Source: a virus
Virus record (IMG/VR): IMGVR_UViG_3300049214_000126
Coordinates: 1-22,813 of that record
Reading direction: 5' to 3' (one strand)
Length of the DNA: 22,813 nt
Numbering within the stretch: position 1 is the stretch's first letter; the number at the start of each line of letters is the position of its first letter. The notes under the pieces are model-generated. The model had not been told where the DNA came from. It saw only the letters and a program-made list of their open reading frames with translations, and did no database searches. The position numbers and the translations under genes were made by a program. Positions 15,463-22,233 of this stretch are shown here, piece after piece.

Positions 15463-15897
15463 TTATGCCGGATATTTTTCGGGGGTTGGGTAGTTGTAAT
15501 AGGACATGGCTTGGCGCCACCTATTGCGAACGTCCGCCATATCGAAGGGCTGCGTGAAGCCAGGCGTTGGAGCGGACATATCCTGGATATCCTTGACGCA
15601 GATCGCCCATAGCTCGTCGGGCGTAGGGCGAGGCTTCGCGCCTTTCTTTGCGGGCGCGGGCTTGGCTGGTGCTGCCTTGGCCAGGGAGGGTAGCGCCGCC
15701 TGGCGCTGTACCCACGCTAGGGCGGCCGGCACGGCGCACAGCAGATCGACCAGGCGACCGGCCGCGGGATTTATCTCTGCCGCTCCGCCCGCCACCCAGC
15801 TCTCACTGGTGCGGCGGTTCACGGCGAGATACCGGGCCGCATCGCTATGCGACCAGCCTGCGTTCGCCAGGAAAACTTTATACTCATGCCCGTTCAT
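15463..15897 (-). CDS. HTH DNA-binding protein, first gene of the leftward operon
   Basis: The protein has 144 residues. Residues 4-54 (EYKVFLANAGWSHSDAARYL, then AVNRRTSESWVAGGAAEI) read as a helix-turn-helix of the Cro/XRE kind. An Ala/Pro/Lys-rich linker follows (about 72-92), then a C-terminal helical part (DELWAICVKDIQDMS). It starts with ATG at 15897 with AGGAG 7 nt upstream, and that ribosome site touches the outer end of the 38-bp inverted repeat. Position and motif make it the likely regulator that binds that repeat. It could instead be an origin-binding protein. A 73-bp gap with no clear promoter separates it from the next gene. Confidence 0.8.
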   Translation of the reverse strand: MNGHEYKVFLANAGWSHSDAARYLAVNRRTSESWVAGGAAEINPAAGRLVDLLCAVPAALAWVQRQAALPSLAKAAPAKPAPAKKGAKPRPTPDELWAICVKDIQDMSAPTPGFTQPFDMADVRNRWRQAMSYYNYPTPEKYPA

Positions 15898-15905
15898 GTC
15901 GCGCT

Positions 15906-15997
15906 CCTACGATCTGCCAGTGTCCCCCTACGATTGACCAGTGTTAAATTAAAGAATCGCACTGGTCAATCGTAGGGGGACACTGGCAGATCGTAGG
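15906..15997. promoter_or_regulatory. perfect 38-bp inverted repeat with four operator-like 16-mers
   Basis: Positions 15906-15943 are the exact reverse complement of 15960-15997, around a 16-bp AT-rich centre (15944-15959). Each arm carries two direct 16-bp sites, CTACGATCTGCCAGTG and CTACGATTGACCAGTG, 21 bp apart (two helical turns), so four sites point head to head. The layout fits a multi-site operator or an iteron-type origin. If transcribed right through, it would form a very stable RNA hairpin reaching the ribosome site of the HTH gene. Confidence 0.85.
15941..15969 (-). promoter_or_regulatory. possible leftward promoter inside the inverted repeat
   Basis: On the minus strand TTGACC (15964-15969) is followed, 17 bp on, by TAACAC (15941-15946). 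The -35 box is good but the -10 box matches only half of TATAAT. It would start RNA near 15934, inside the left arm, so the transcript could not form the full hairpin and would leave the ribosome site of the HTH gene free. The -35 box overlaps one operator-like site. Confidence 0.3.
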
Positions 15998-16136
15998 TTT
16001 TCGCGGTGCGGGAGGCTTACGGGAGGGCTGGCAAAGGCTCGACGGCACCGCGCAAAAACTTCTAAGTGTTTGAAAAAATTAGATCGTTTCGGTTTGTTTC
16101 GTAGGAAAATAAGTAAGGCTACACGGAAAGCAGGGG

Positions 16137-16155
16137 TACACTGGATTCCAGTGTA
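16137..16155. promoter_or_regulatory. 19-bp perfect palindrome, probable operator
   Basis: TACACTGGATTCCAGTGTA has two 9-bp arms around one base. Its ACACTGG half-site also occurs in each arm of the inverted repeat at 15906-15997, so the same protein may bind both. Confidence 0.55.
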
Positions 16156-16352
16156 GTGCGAAAAGTTGTGTGGTGTATCATTATTTAGATTTGTTACTAA
16201 CTATAAGAATAACTTCTTGGTCAATACCTTAGCTCGCTAGCGGAAAAGAACTTCCACCAAGTAAATCCGAATCAATGACTTGGAAAATCCCGTGGCCTCC
16301 AACGCATACCATAGCACACGATACGACTAACGCGATCTGTTAATCTAACTAA

Positions 16353-16449
16353 CAAAACGTTAGGCGAATTTCTAACCTATTGATATTGCTGGTCTAGCAA
16401 TGCCGCATAAGATCCATTATGCCAACTCGACACTAGGTCGAGGGTTTTG
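16353..16449. other. array of four hairpins closed by an outer helix, possible structured RNA or origin
   Basis: CAAAAC (16353-16358) can pair with GTTTTG (16444-16449). Between them lie GTTAG/CTAAC (16359-16363 with 16372-16376), ATTGCT/AGCAAT (16385-16390 with 16396-16401), GCATAA/TTATGC (16405-16410 with 16417-16422) and CTCGAC/GTCGAG (16426-16431 with 16437-16442). The last three have loops of 5 or 6 nt and exactly 3 nt between them. The stems differ in sequence but share the geometry. It resembles a multibranched RNA fold, but it lacks the T-loop and anticodon features of a tRNA. The strand is undetermined. Confidence 0.4.
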
Positions 16450-16456
16450 AGACGGC

Positions 16457-16502
16457 GTTGGCGGCCTGGCTCGGCGGGTCGATGGGGCGCGGGCCGGCCA
16501 AC
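16457..16502. other. GC-rich bulged hairpin
   Basis: GTTGGCGGCC (16457-16466) pairs with positions 16492-16502 through ten base pairs and one bulged G, with a 25-nt loop. It follows the hairpin array directly and could belong to the same structured element. Confidence 0.35.
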
Positions 16503-16705
16503 TCGGGATTTGCCGCGGGCGCGCAGGAGGGTCATTAAAATCTAATTCACCCCCTCCAATTCCGCGCTCTATTTCAGTTTTAGGCTTTTTCCCGCCTAGG
16601 CGCTGCGCCCAATTTCAGTTTCGGCCTATCTCGCACCGCCGAACACCTTGTTTCCGCCAGTCCAGACCCCTTCCCAGCCCGATAGAAAAATGCTTTGGTA
16701 AGCAG

Positions 16706-16921
16706 ATGCCTCGTCGTCGCACCTCACCGCAAGCCGCCGCCCGCGCAGCCGAGAAATTGCGCGGGGTCGAATTGCGTCCATTGATTCTGGACAGTTTGCA
16801 CATTTGGCCGAAATACAAATTCCGGCCTCTGTCTGTCGCGGAAGCAATAATGTTACCGCGTAACCAGATTATGTTACGCACCCGAGATTATATTCCTCCG
16901 GAAGAATGGGAAAAGGCCTAA
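16706..16921 (+). CDS. small hypothetical protein at the head of the packaging genes
   Basis: The protein has 71 residues: a basic N-terminus (MPRRRTSPQAAARAAEKLRG), then KYKFRPLSVAEAIMLPRNQI and the acidic end IPPEEWEKA. The ribosome site (GGTAAG close to ATG 16706) is weak, so the start is less certain. It precedes the KTSC gene by 3 nt. It occupies the place where a small terminase subunit is often found, but no HTH or other small-terminase feature is visible, so that role is not claimed. Confidence 0.6.
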   Translation: MPRRRTSPQAAARAAEKLRGVELRPLILDSLHIWPKYKFRPLSVAEAIMLPRNQIMLRTRDYIPPEEWEKA

Positions 16922-16924
16922 CTG

Positions 16925-17134
16925 ATGGACTGGCAAGAAGTCGAAAGCACAAACATTCGGCGCATCGCGCACGACACTGACGCGCAGGAGTTGCACGTCG
17001 AATTTCATAGCGGGAAGACGTACAAGCACAGCGGCGTGGACGCGCGCACGTTTGACCGGCTGATGGCCGCCGACAGCCACGGAAGCCACTACAACCGCCA
17101 TATCCGTGGTCAGTATCCGGCCGAGCAAGTGTGA
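16925..17134 (+). CDS. KTSC domain protein
   Basis: The 69-residue protein matches the KTSC domain: VESTNIRRIAHDTDAQELHV, then EFHSGKTYKHSGVDARTFDR, and the closing SHGSHYNRHIRGQYP. KTSC is a small domain known as a stand-alone phage protein and at the end of some lysyl-tRNA synthetases; its biochemical role is not settled. The ATG at 16925 follows the previous stop by 3 nt, and its TGA overlaps the GTG of the terminase gene (GTGA), so the two are translationally coupled. Confidence 0.85.
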   Translation: MDWQEVESTNIRRIAHDTDAQELHVEFHSGKTYKHSGVDARTFDRLMAADSHGSHYNRHIRGQYPAEQV

Positions 17135-19119
17135 ACGATCTCACTGAACCCGAAGCGCGCCGCCAGCTCCTGGCGGAAATTATCGCGAACCGCCCGCGAG
17201 CCCACCGCATTCTTTTTTCGCGTCGGCACACGCTCGGCACCTGCCCGGCGCAGGTTGAATTCATAAACCGTTTCCACTCGCCCATTCCCCGCACCGTAGA
17301 CGAAGCCTTTCGCGGGTTTGCTAAATCCACGATGAGCGAGGAGGGCGCGATCATCAAAGCGGGTATCCGCGAGTTCAGTTACTGCATTATCCTCGGTAAT
17401 ACTTATGCCATGGCCGCAAAACGCCTGGCCTCGATCAAACGGGAGGTTGACCAGAATAGAGCCTTGAACATTGTATTTGACGACCTCAAAGGCCCGGTGT
17501 GGAACGAAGGACAGATACAGCTATCTAACGGCGTGGTCATTCAGGCGTTCGGCGCGCGGCAGTCGATCCGCGGCGCAAAGGAAGAAACCCGCCCTGACTT
17601 TGTGATTATCGATGACCTGGAAGACCCCGACTGGGTGCGCACGCCTGACGCGATCCGCGAGAACGCCATCTGGTTTGCGGCCGACTTTCTCCCAGCCCTG
17701 GCCGACCCGCTGCGCACGCCCATTCGGATGCTGGGTACGCCTCTGTCGGAAAATTGCCTGTTGCGCCAGCTCGCGTTGTCGCCTGAATGGAGCCGCAAGC
17801 AATACCCTGTGAAATACCTGAACGAAAAAGGCGAATGGCAAGCGACCTGGCCTCAGAAGCATCCGCTCGAAGATATCGACCGGATTGAAAATTCTTTTCG
17901 TTCGTTGAACCGCCATCGCGAGTTCATGCAGGAATACATGCTGGAAAGCGAGAGTCAGGAAGAACTGGTTTTCAAGCCTGAGCACTTCAAATACACGTCC
18001 AAGGTGCCGGTATGGCAACCGCTTTACGCGATGATTGACCCGGCGCGGACGGTAAAACAGACTTCCGCGTTCACCGGCTGGGCGGTATGGTCGTGGGCAC
18101 CCGGCGGGCGCCTGGACGTGTGGGAGTGCGGCGGCGATCTGCTGATGCCTGACCAGGTGATCGATCTCGCGTTTCGGCTGAACGAGCAATGGAACCCGGT
18201 GGAAATTGGGTTCGAGGAAGATGGATTGAACGAATGGGCACTTCAACCGATACGTCATGCGCAGGCAACCCGCGGCGCCCTTCCTTTGCGACCGATGAAA
18301 GCGCCGCGCGGGAAAATAGACTTCATCCGTGGCTTGCAGACGTATTTTGGACATGGCGCGGCGAGCGTAAATTGCACGGCGAACTCGTTTGCAGTTGCTG
18401 CGGCGCAGTTCTTAGGTTTCCCGCGCGGAAGGATTGACGCGCCGAACGCGCTTGCTTTCTGCCAGCTCATGCGCCCCGGCGAGCCGGTCTACCCCGACTT
18501 TTCGGCCGAGTGCATTTTTGACGATCCCGACCCTCTGGTCCGCTACGCGCCTTGCTATCTCGCGGCCAACGCGGACGGGGCCAGGACGACCGCGGCGCTA
18601 ATGCAGGAGCATCAGGGCGTCATTCGGGTGCTGGGCGACTGGGCGGTGGACGGCCAGCCTCTGGACGTGCTTGAGGGGATCGTGCGGGAGGCTTCCCGGT
18701 TTGCCGGGCAACGTCTGGTGCCAGTGCTCGGGCCGGCGCATTACCAGACTTATCGCAACCACGGGCTGGCGCAAGCCTTCAACCACTTGCCGCTCCCCAC
18801 CACCCCTGGCATGGAGCCGGCGCGCGGCCGGCAGGCGATCAAGGACGCCTTGCAACGCCGGGTCAGGGGGGGCCCAGCCTTTCAGGTCGCGAGCCAAGCC
18901 CGGTGGACGCTCAGGGCCATGACGGCGGGGTATGCCTACGAAAGCCTGAAGGGAAATGTTCTGGCGGCGCACCCACGGGACGGGTTATACAAATGCCTGG
19001 CCGAAGGGATTGAATCCTTCGCCGCCTCGTTGTCTTTTCTCGGCGAGGATACGAGCGTTGGGAATTGGAAAGAAACCGCGGACGGCAGGGTTTACCGGTC
19101 TGCTTTGAAAAATAGGTGA
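17131..19119 (+). CDS. terL: terminase large subunit
   Basis: The 662-residue protein has an N-terminal ATPase with a P-loop variant AFRGFAKST (about 59-67), Walker B FVIIDDLED and the coupling motif LGTP, then a C-terminal nuclease with the first acidic residue in AMIDPART and further acids in EIGFEED. It cuts and pumps phage DNA into the prohead through the portal. It starts with GTG at 17131 overlapping the KTSC stop. The ATPase and nuclease assignments are clear. The packaging type (cos or pac) cannot be read from the sequence. Confidence 0.92.
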   Translation: MNDLTEPEARRQLLAEIIANRPRAHRILFSRRHTLGTCPAQVEFINRFHSPIPRTVDEAFRGFAKSTMSEEGAIIKAGIREFSYCIILGNTYAMAAKRLASIKREVDQNRALNIVFDDLKGPVWNEGQIQLSNGVVIQAFGARQSIRGAKEETRPDFVIIDDLEDPDWVRTPDAIRENAIWFAADFLPALADPLRTPIRMLGTPLSENCLLRQLALSPEWSRKQYPVKYLNEKGEWQATWPQKHPLEDIDRIENSFRSLNRHREFMQEYMLESESQEELVFKPEHFKYTSKVPVWQPLYAMIDPARTVKQTSAFTGWAVWSWAPGGRLDVWECGGDLLMPDQVIDLAFRLNEQWNPVEIGFEEDGLNEWALQPIRHAQATRGALPLRPMKAPRGKIDFIRGLQTYFGHGAASVNCTANSFAVAAAQFLGFPRGRIDAPNALAFCQLMRPGEPVYPDFSAECIFDDPDPLVRYAPCYLAANADGARTTAALMQEHQGVIRVLGDWAVDGQPLDVLEGIVREASRFAGQRLVPVLGPAHYQTYRNHGLAQAFNHLPLPTTPGMEPARGRQAIKDALQRRVRGGPAFQVASQARWTLRAMTAGYAYESLKGNVLAAHPRDGLYKCLAEGIESFAASLSFLGEDTSVGNWKETADGRVYRSALKNR

Positions 19120-19122
19120 CGC

Positions 19123-21225
19123 TTGACCGGCAAAACCACCCTCAAAACCGAGTTGTCCGGCCGCAAAGGCATAGAGGAAACGCTTCTCAAAACCTTCGCC
19201 GGCATTGAGAAAGCATTCACCGAATGCACCGACCGTATCAACGGCAATCTTGATTTTTGGGACATATTCAATTGCGAGTTAGGGCCGTCGCAGTTCTATA
19301 CCGGCAACGCGCAGGCTTTCGTGCCGATCGTGCATGACGCGATCGAGGCGCGCAAGACGCGGTTCGTGAATCAGGTTTTCCCGCAATCAGGCCGGTATGT
19401 AGAGGTTGTGACGGATGACGAAGAATTACCTACCGCTCTTCTCGCTCTGGTCGATCATTACGTGGAATTTGCGCGGCTTCGCGTGGACGTGCTCCCTGCT
19501 TTATTCAAGCACGGCGACATCGAAGGCCAGTGGTCAGTCTACATCGACTGGACCGAGCGCACCAGGCACGTCACCCGGCGCGTCAGAAAACCGCTCGACC
19601 TCGGCGACGGTAATACCGTTCCCCAAGACGCGCTTGCGGAAGATGACGGGGTAGAGGATATTGAGGAAGAAATCGTTAAGGATTTTGGCCCTACGGTCGA
19701 AGTTGTTCTCGATAACGACCTCATGATTCTGCCGAACATCGCCGATACAGTTGACGAGGCGCTCTATCGCTACGGTGGCAGCGTCACGATATTGCGCCGT
19801 TGGTCGGAAGAAATGATCAGGCAAAAAATTGCCGCCGAAGAAATCGAGAAAGAAGCGGGCGAAGAGCTGATTACCCGCATGAAAGGCGTGGCGGATGGCG
19901 TCCAGAAAGACGAGAAGAAGGCGATGGCGGACGCGGCCGGCGTCAAAACGGCCGGCAAATACGCGCTTGTCTACGAGACGTGGAAAGTACTTGATGTTGA
20001 CGACGCGAAGCGTCTGACGCGCACCTATTACGCAGGCGAAAAACTTGTTTTGTCGTGCCGGCTCAATCCGTTCTGGTGCGATCTGTGCCCGCTTCTCTCT
20101 GTTGCGGTGGACAAGATTGGCGGCAGCGTCAAGGGTATATCGAAGGTAAAAGCGGTCGCACCTTTGCAATATATGGCGAACGATTTTTTGAACGAGGGGG
20201 CGGATAGTGCGAGTTATGCGCTCATGCCGATTATCGCGACGGATCCGCTCAGCAATCCTCGCGTGGGGTCGATGGTCGTGGATTTGGGCGCGGTATGGGA
20301 GGTTGACCCGACAAAGACGAAATTCATGGAGTTTCCTAAGCTCTGGCAAGATGCATTAGGGCTGGTGCAGGCTTTGACGCAGCAGATATTTCAAACGCTA
20401 AGTGTCAACCCGTCCATGATTTCCCAGCGGAGCCAGGCCAAGAAGCCCACGCAGGCAGAGATTGCCGCCGAGCAGGCGATCGATATGCTGGCGACGGCGG
20501 ACGTGATTATGCCATTCGAGGCGGGCATTCTGACGCCTATGGTGCAGCGGTTCATTGAGTATGACGCTCAGTTTCGGGAGGAAGCGCTATGGGTGAAGGC
20601 GTTTGGCCGGCAAGGGCAGAAATCAGCCATGGAGCAGATTCCGCCGCAGCAGATGGGGAACAAGGCGTACTTCTATTGGTATGGCGTTGAGCAGGCGCGC
20701 TCGGCGCAGCAGATGCAGCAGCAGATTTCGTTTATGAACGTGCTTATGCAGATTCCGTCCGACAAACTGAAAGGCAGGATCATTGATATGGTGCCGGTGA
20801 TTGAGCGCGCCGTGGAAAACGTGTTCGGGCCACGCCTAGGGCCGCAGGTGTTCAAACCAATCAGCGACGTGATGGGGATGCCGCCCGAGCAGGAGAACCA
20901 GCTTCTGCTCGAAGGCAACGACTTGCCCGTCAGCCCCGCCGACGACGACCGGGCGCACTTGATGGCACACCAGCAGGCGCTGGTTCAGGCGCGGGACGCG
21001 CACGCCGTGCAGGCGATCCGTCAACACATGTTCAAGCACACGGTGCAGATGGGGCAGAAAAACGCCGCGGCGGCCGCGCAGGCGCAGCAGGGCGGTCAGC
21101 CGGGGGGGCAGAGCGGCGGCCCGCGGCCGGGTGCGCAGAACACCATGCCGCGGGGCGGGCAGGCGCCGGCGGGCGCGGTGCATAGCGACAACATGCCGCT
21201 CTCGATGCCGCGCAAAACCGCCTAA
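19123..21225 (+). CDS. podovirus-type portal protein
   Basis: The protein has 700 residues. FWDIFNCELGPSQFYTGNAQ, FVPIVHDAIEARKTRFVNQV and the long helical middle fit podovirus portals, and the position after TerL agrees. The C-terminus is low complexity (Gln, Gly, Ala and Pro rich, from about residue 640). It starts with TTG at 19123, 4 nt after the terminase stop, with AGGTGA at the junction as a ribosome site. The portal forms the ring through which DNA enters and leaves the head. Its stop overlaps the stop of the convergent gene (CTAA, 21222-21225), so no terminator fits between them. Confidence 0.88.
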   Translation: MTGKTTLKTELSGRKGIEETLLKTFAGIEKAFTECTDRINGNLDFWDIFNCELGPSQFYTGNAQAFVPIVHDAIEARKTRFVNQVFPQSGRYVEVVTDDEELPTALLALVDHYVEFARLRVDVLPALFKHGDIEGQWSVYIDWTERTRHVTRRVRKPLDLGDGNTVPQDALAEDDGVEDIEEEIVKDFGPTVEVVLDNDLMILPNIADTVDEALYRYGGSVTILRRWSEEMIRQKIAAEEIEKEAGEELITRMKGVADGVQKDEKKAMADAAGVKTAGKYALVYETWKVLDVDDAKRLTRTYYAGEKLVLSCRLNPFWCDLCPLLSVAVDKIGGSVKGISKVKAVAPLQYMANDFLNEGADSASYALMPIIATDPLSNPRVGSMVVDLGAVWEVDPTKTKFMEFPKLWQDALGLVQALTQQIFQTLSVNPSMISQRSQAKKPTQAEIAAEQAIDMLATADVIMPFEAGILTPMVQRFIEYDAQFREEALWVKAFGRQGQKSAMEQIPPQQMGNKAYFYWYGVEQARSAQQMQQQISFMNVLMQIPSDKLKGRIIDMVPVIERAVENVFGPRLGPQVFKPISDVMGMPPEQENQLLLEGNDLPVSPADDDRAHLMAHQQALVQARDAHAVQAIRQHMFKHTVQMGQKNAAAAAQAQQGGQPGGQSGGPRPGAQNTMPRGGQAPAGAVHSDNMPLSMPRKTA

Positions 21226-21671
21226 GCGGTAAATCGCGCCGCGAGGTTGCTCTTGACTAGCGCCCATACAGCCGGGTCGTATTCGTAATCGCCGCATTCG
21301 ACTTGGATCACGGCGCTGACGAATTTTTCCATGGCGGCCCAATCGTGCGTCGCCGCAGGCGCGTCCATTTCAAACCCTGTTTTTTCGTGGATCGCGGAGA
21401 CATAGGCCGCCGTGTCGTTTTCGTTGCCCGGCGCCTGGCGCTCAACCAGCGCCGCCCAGGTTTTGCACCCGTCTTTGTCTTGGTAGGCTTGGAAATTAAG
21501 GATTGCGGCGCGGATGCCGGCGGCGGGCGACTGAAATACGCAGAAACGGTTTTCAGTCGAGAGGAATTTCGTGCCGTACACCTGCCCGTTCCAATCGTTA
21601 TGGTCGGAGTAATCAATATTGGCCGGGTTGTTGTTCTGGATACCGCGGGGGATGATGTTGGCGGTTGTCAT
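21222..21671 (-). CDS. virion-associated or peptidoglycan-related protein (putative)
   Basis: The protein has 149 residues. The start region IPRGIQNNNPANIDYSD, then FCVFQSPAAGIRAAILNFQA and PGNENDTAAYVSAIHEKTG, resemble phage proteins with GIRNNNPGNI and SPAxGIRA motifs that are often called structural proteins or peptidoglycan-degrading enzymes. The exact activity is uncertain. ATG 21671 is chosen because GGAA lies 8 nt upstream and the conserved start follows. A GTG at 21734 would add 21 residues overlapping the previous gene. The gene converges on the portal gene. Confidence 0.7.
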   Translation of the reverse strand: MTTANIIPRGIQNNNPANIDYSDHNDWNGQVYGTKFLSTENRFCVFQSPAAGIRAAILNFQAYQDKDGCKTWAALVERQAPGNENDTAAYVSAIHEKTGFEMDAPAATHDWAAMEKFVSAVIQVECGDYEYDPAVWALVKSNLAARFTA

Positions 21672-21699
21672 GTCAGGTTTCCTTCGGTTATGGCCGGCG

Positions 21700-22233
21700 C
21701 TATTGTAGTCCGATTCCGTCCAAATAGATATCACAAGTCTCCGTGGTACCGCTCGCAGTCGTCAGAGAAAAATACAACTGCGTTGCAGATTGCCGGAACG
21801 TAGAAACTGCATTTGTTAGCTGCTGAATAGCCGCCGCTGACGTCAACGCAGTATATGTCTGAGCGGCCGCCACGACGGCGGTTCCGCCTTTTGATGCGGC
21901 GGTGTAGATACCGCCCTGGGCCCCAGCAGGAGTAGCTGAGCAATTCGTCGCGTAGATGGACGAAACCGCGTAGTATGTCGGCATGTTGTAGACAAACATT
22001 ACCATCGGTTGATCAGTGGTGATGTTCATGTTTGCGGATTTCAGAACTGCTAAATGCGCCGTAGCAGCATATGCGTCCGAATACGGCACCATTGGGCTAG
22101 CCCACGCCAAAGGATTGCCCGCAGATGTGCCTGGAGGATACGATGACCAGTTTTGTTCGCTGCCCGACGCTGGTGCAGCAAACGCCGGCATCGCGTAAAG
22201 GCATGCCGCAAGAAAAATCAGTTTCGTGCGCAT
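21700..22233 (-). CDS. secreted hypothetical protein with Sec signal peptide
   Basis: The 177-residue protein begins with a typical signal peptide: MRTK, a hydrophobic core (LIFLAACLYAMP) and the cleavage motif AFA before APASGS. The rest is Ser/Thr/Ala-rich with a Tyr-rich middle (MFVYNMPTYYAVSSIYATNC) and looks beta-rich. The ATG at 22233 shares a base with the TAA of the preceding gene (TAATG), with GGGG 8 nt upstream. A phage protein exported across the inner membrane may act in the cell envelope, for example in lysis or exclusion of other phages. No family was recognised. Confidence 0.75.
   Translation of the reverse strand: MRTKLIFLAACLYAMPAFAAPASGSEQNWSSYPPGTSAGNPLAWASPMVPYSDAYAATAHLAVLKSANMNITTDQPMVMFVYNMPTYYAVSSIYATNCSATPAGAQGGIYTAASKGGTAVVAAAQTYTALTSAAAIQQLTNAVSTFRQSATQLYFSLTTASGTTETCDIYLDGIGLQ

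Larger units (their letters stand above)
15898..16705. other. intergenic control region without a supported gene
   Basis: About 0.8 kb lies between the leftward operon and the rightward packaging genes. No frame here has a ribosome site and protein-like composition; a 22-codon ATG frame at about 16275 has no Shine-Dalgarno. From left to right the region holds the 38-bp inverted repeat, a 19-bp palindrome, several CTAAC motifs, the hairpin cluster (16353-16502), a GGAGGG/CCCTCC inverted repeat with an AT-rich loop (16526-16557), a CGCCTAGGCG palindrome (16593-16602) and two copies of ATTTCAGTTT (16571 and 16612). The left half (16060-16440) is clearly more AT-rich than the flanking genes. Confidence 0.8.

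Noticed and set aside
16319-16337. ATACGACT resembling the core of a T7 RNA polymerase promoter.
   Set aside because: Only 8 bases match in a row, the initiation part is different, no second copy was noticed, and no phage RNA polymerase gene is in the window.
16353-16449. A possible tRNA cloverleaf.
   Set aside because: There is no T-loop of the TTCRA type, no plausible anticodon loop, and the arm sizes do not fit on either strand.
16593-16609. CGCCTAGGCG palindrome and the overlapping GGCGC/GCGCC hairpin as a terminator.
   Set aside because: No T-run follows on either strand, so intrinsic termination is not supported.
16615-16881. An 88-residue minus-strand frame opposite the first packaging gene.
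   Set aside because: It has no ribosome site, ends in the control region, and is the complement of the better supported plus-strand gene.
17521-18354. A 277-residue minus-strand frame inside the terminase gene.
   Set aside because: The plus strand encodes clear terminase motifs; the other frame is Arg-rich shadow.
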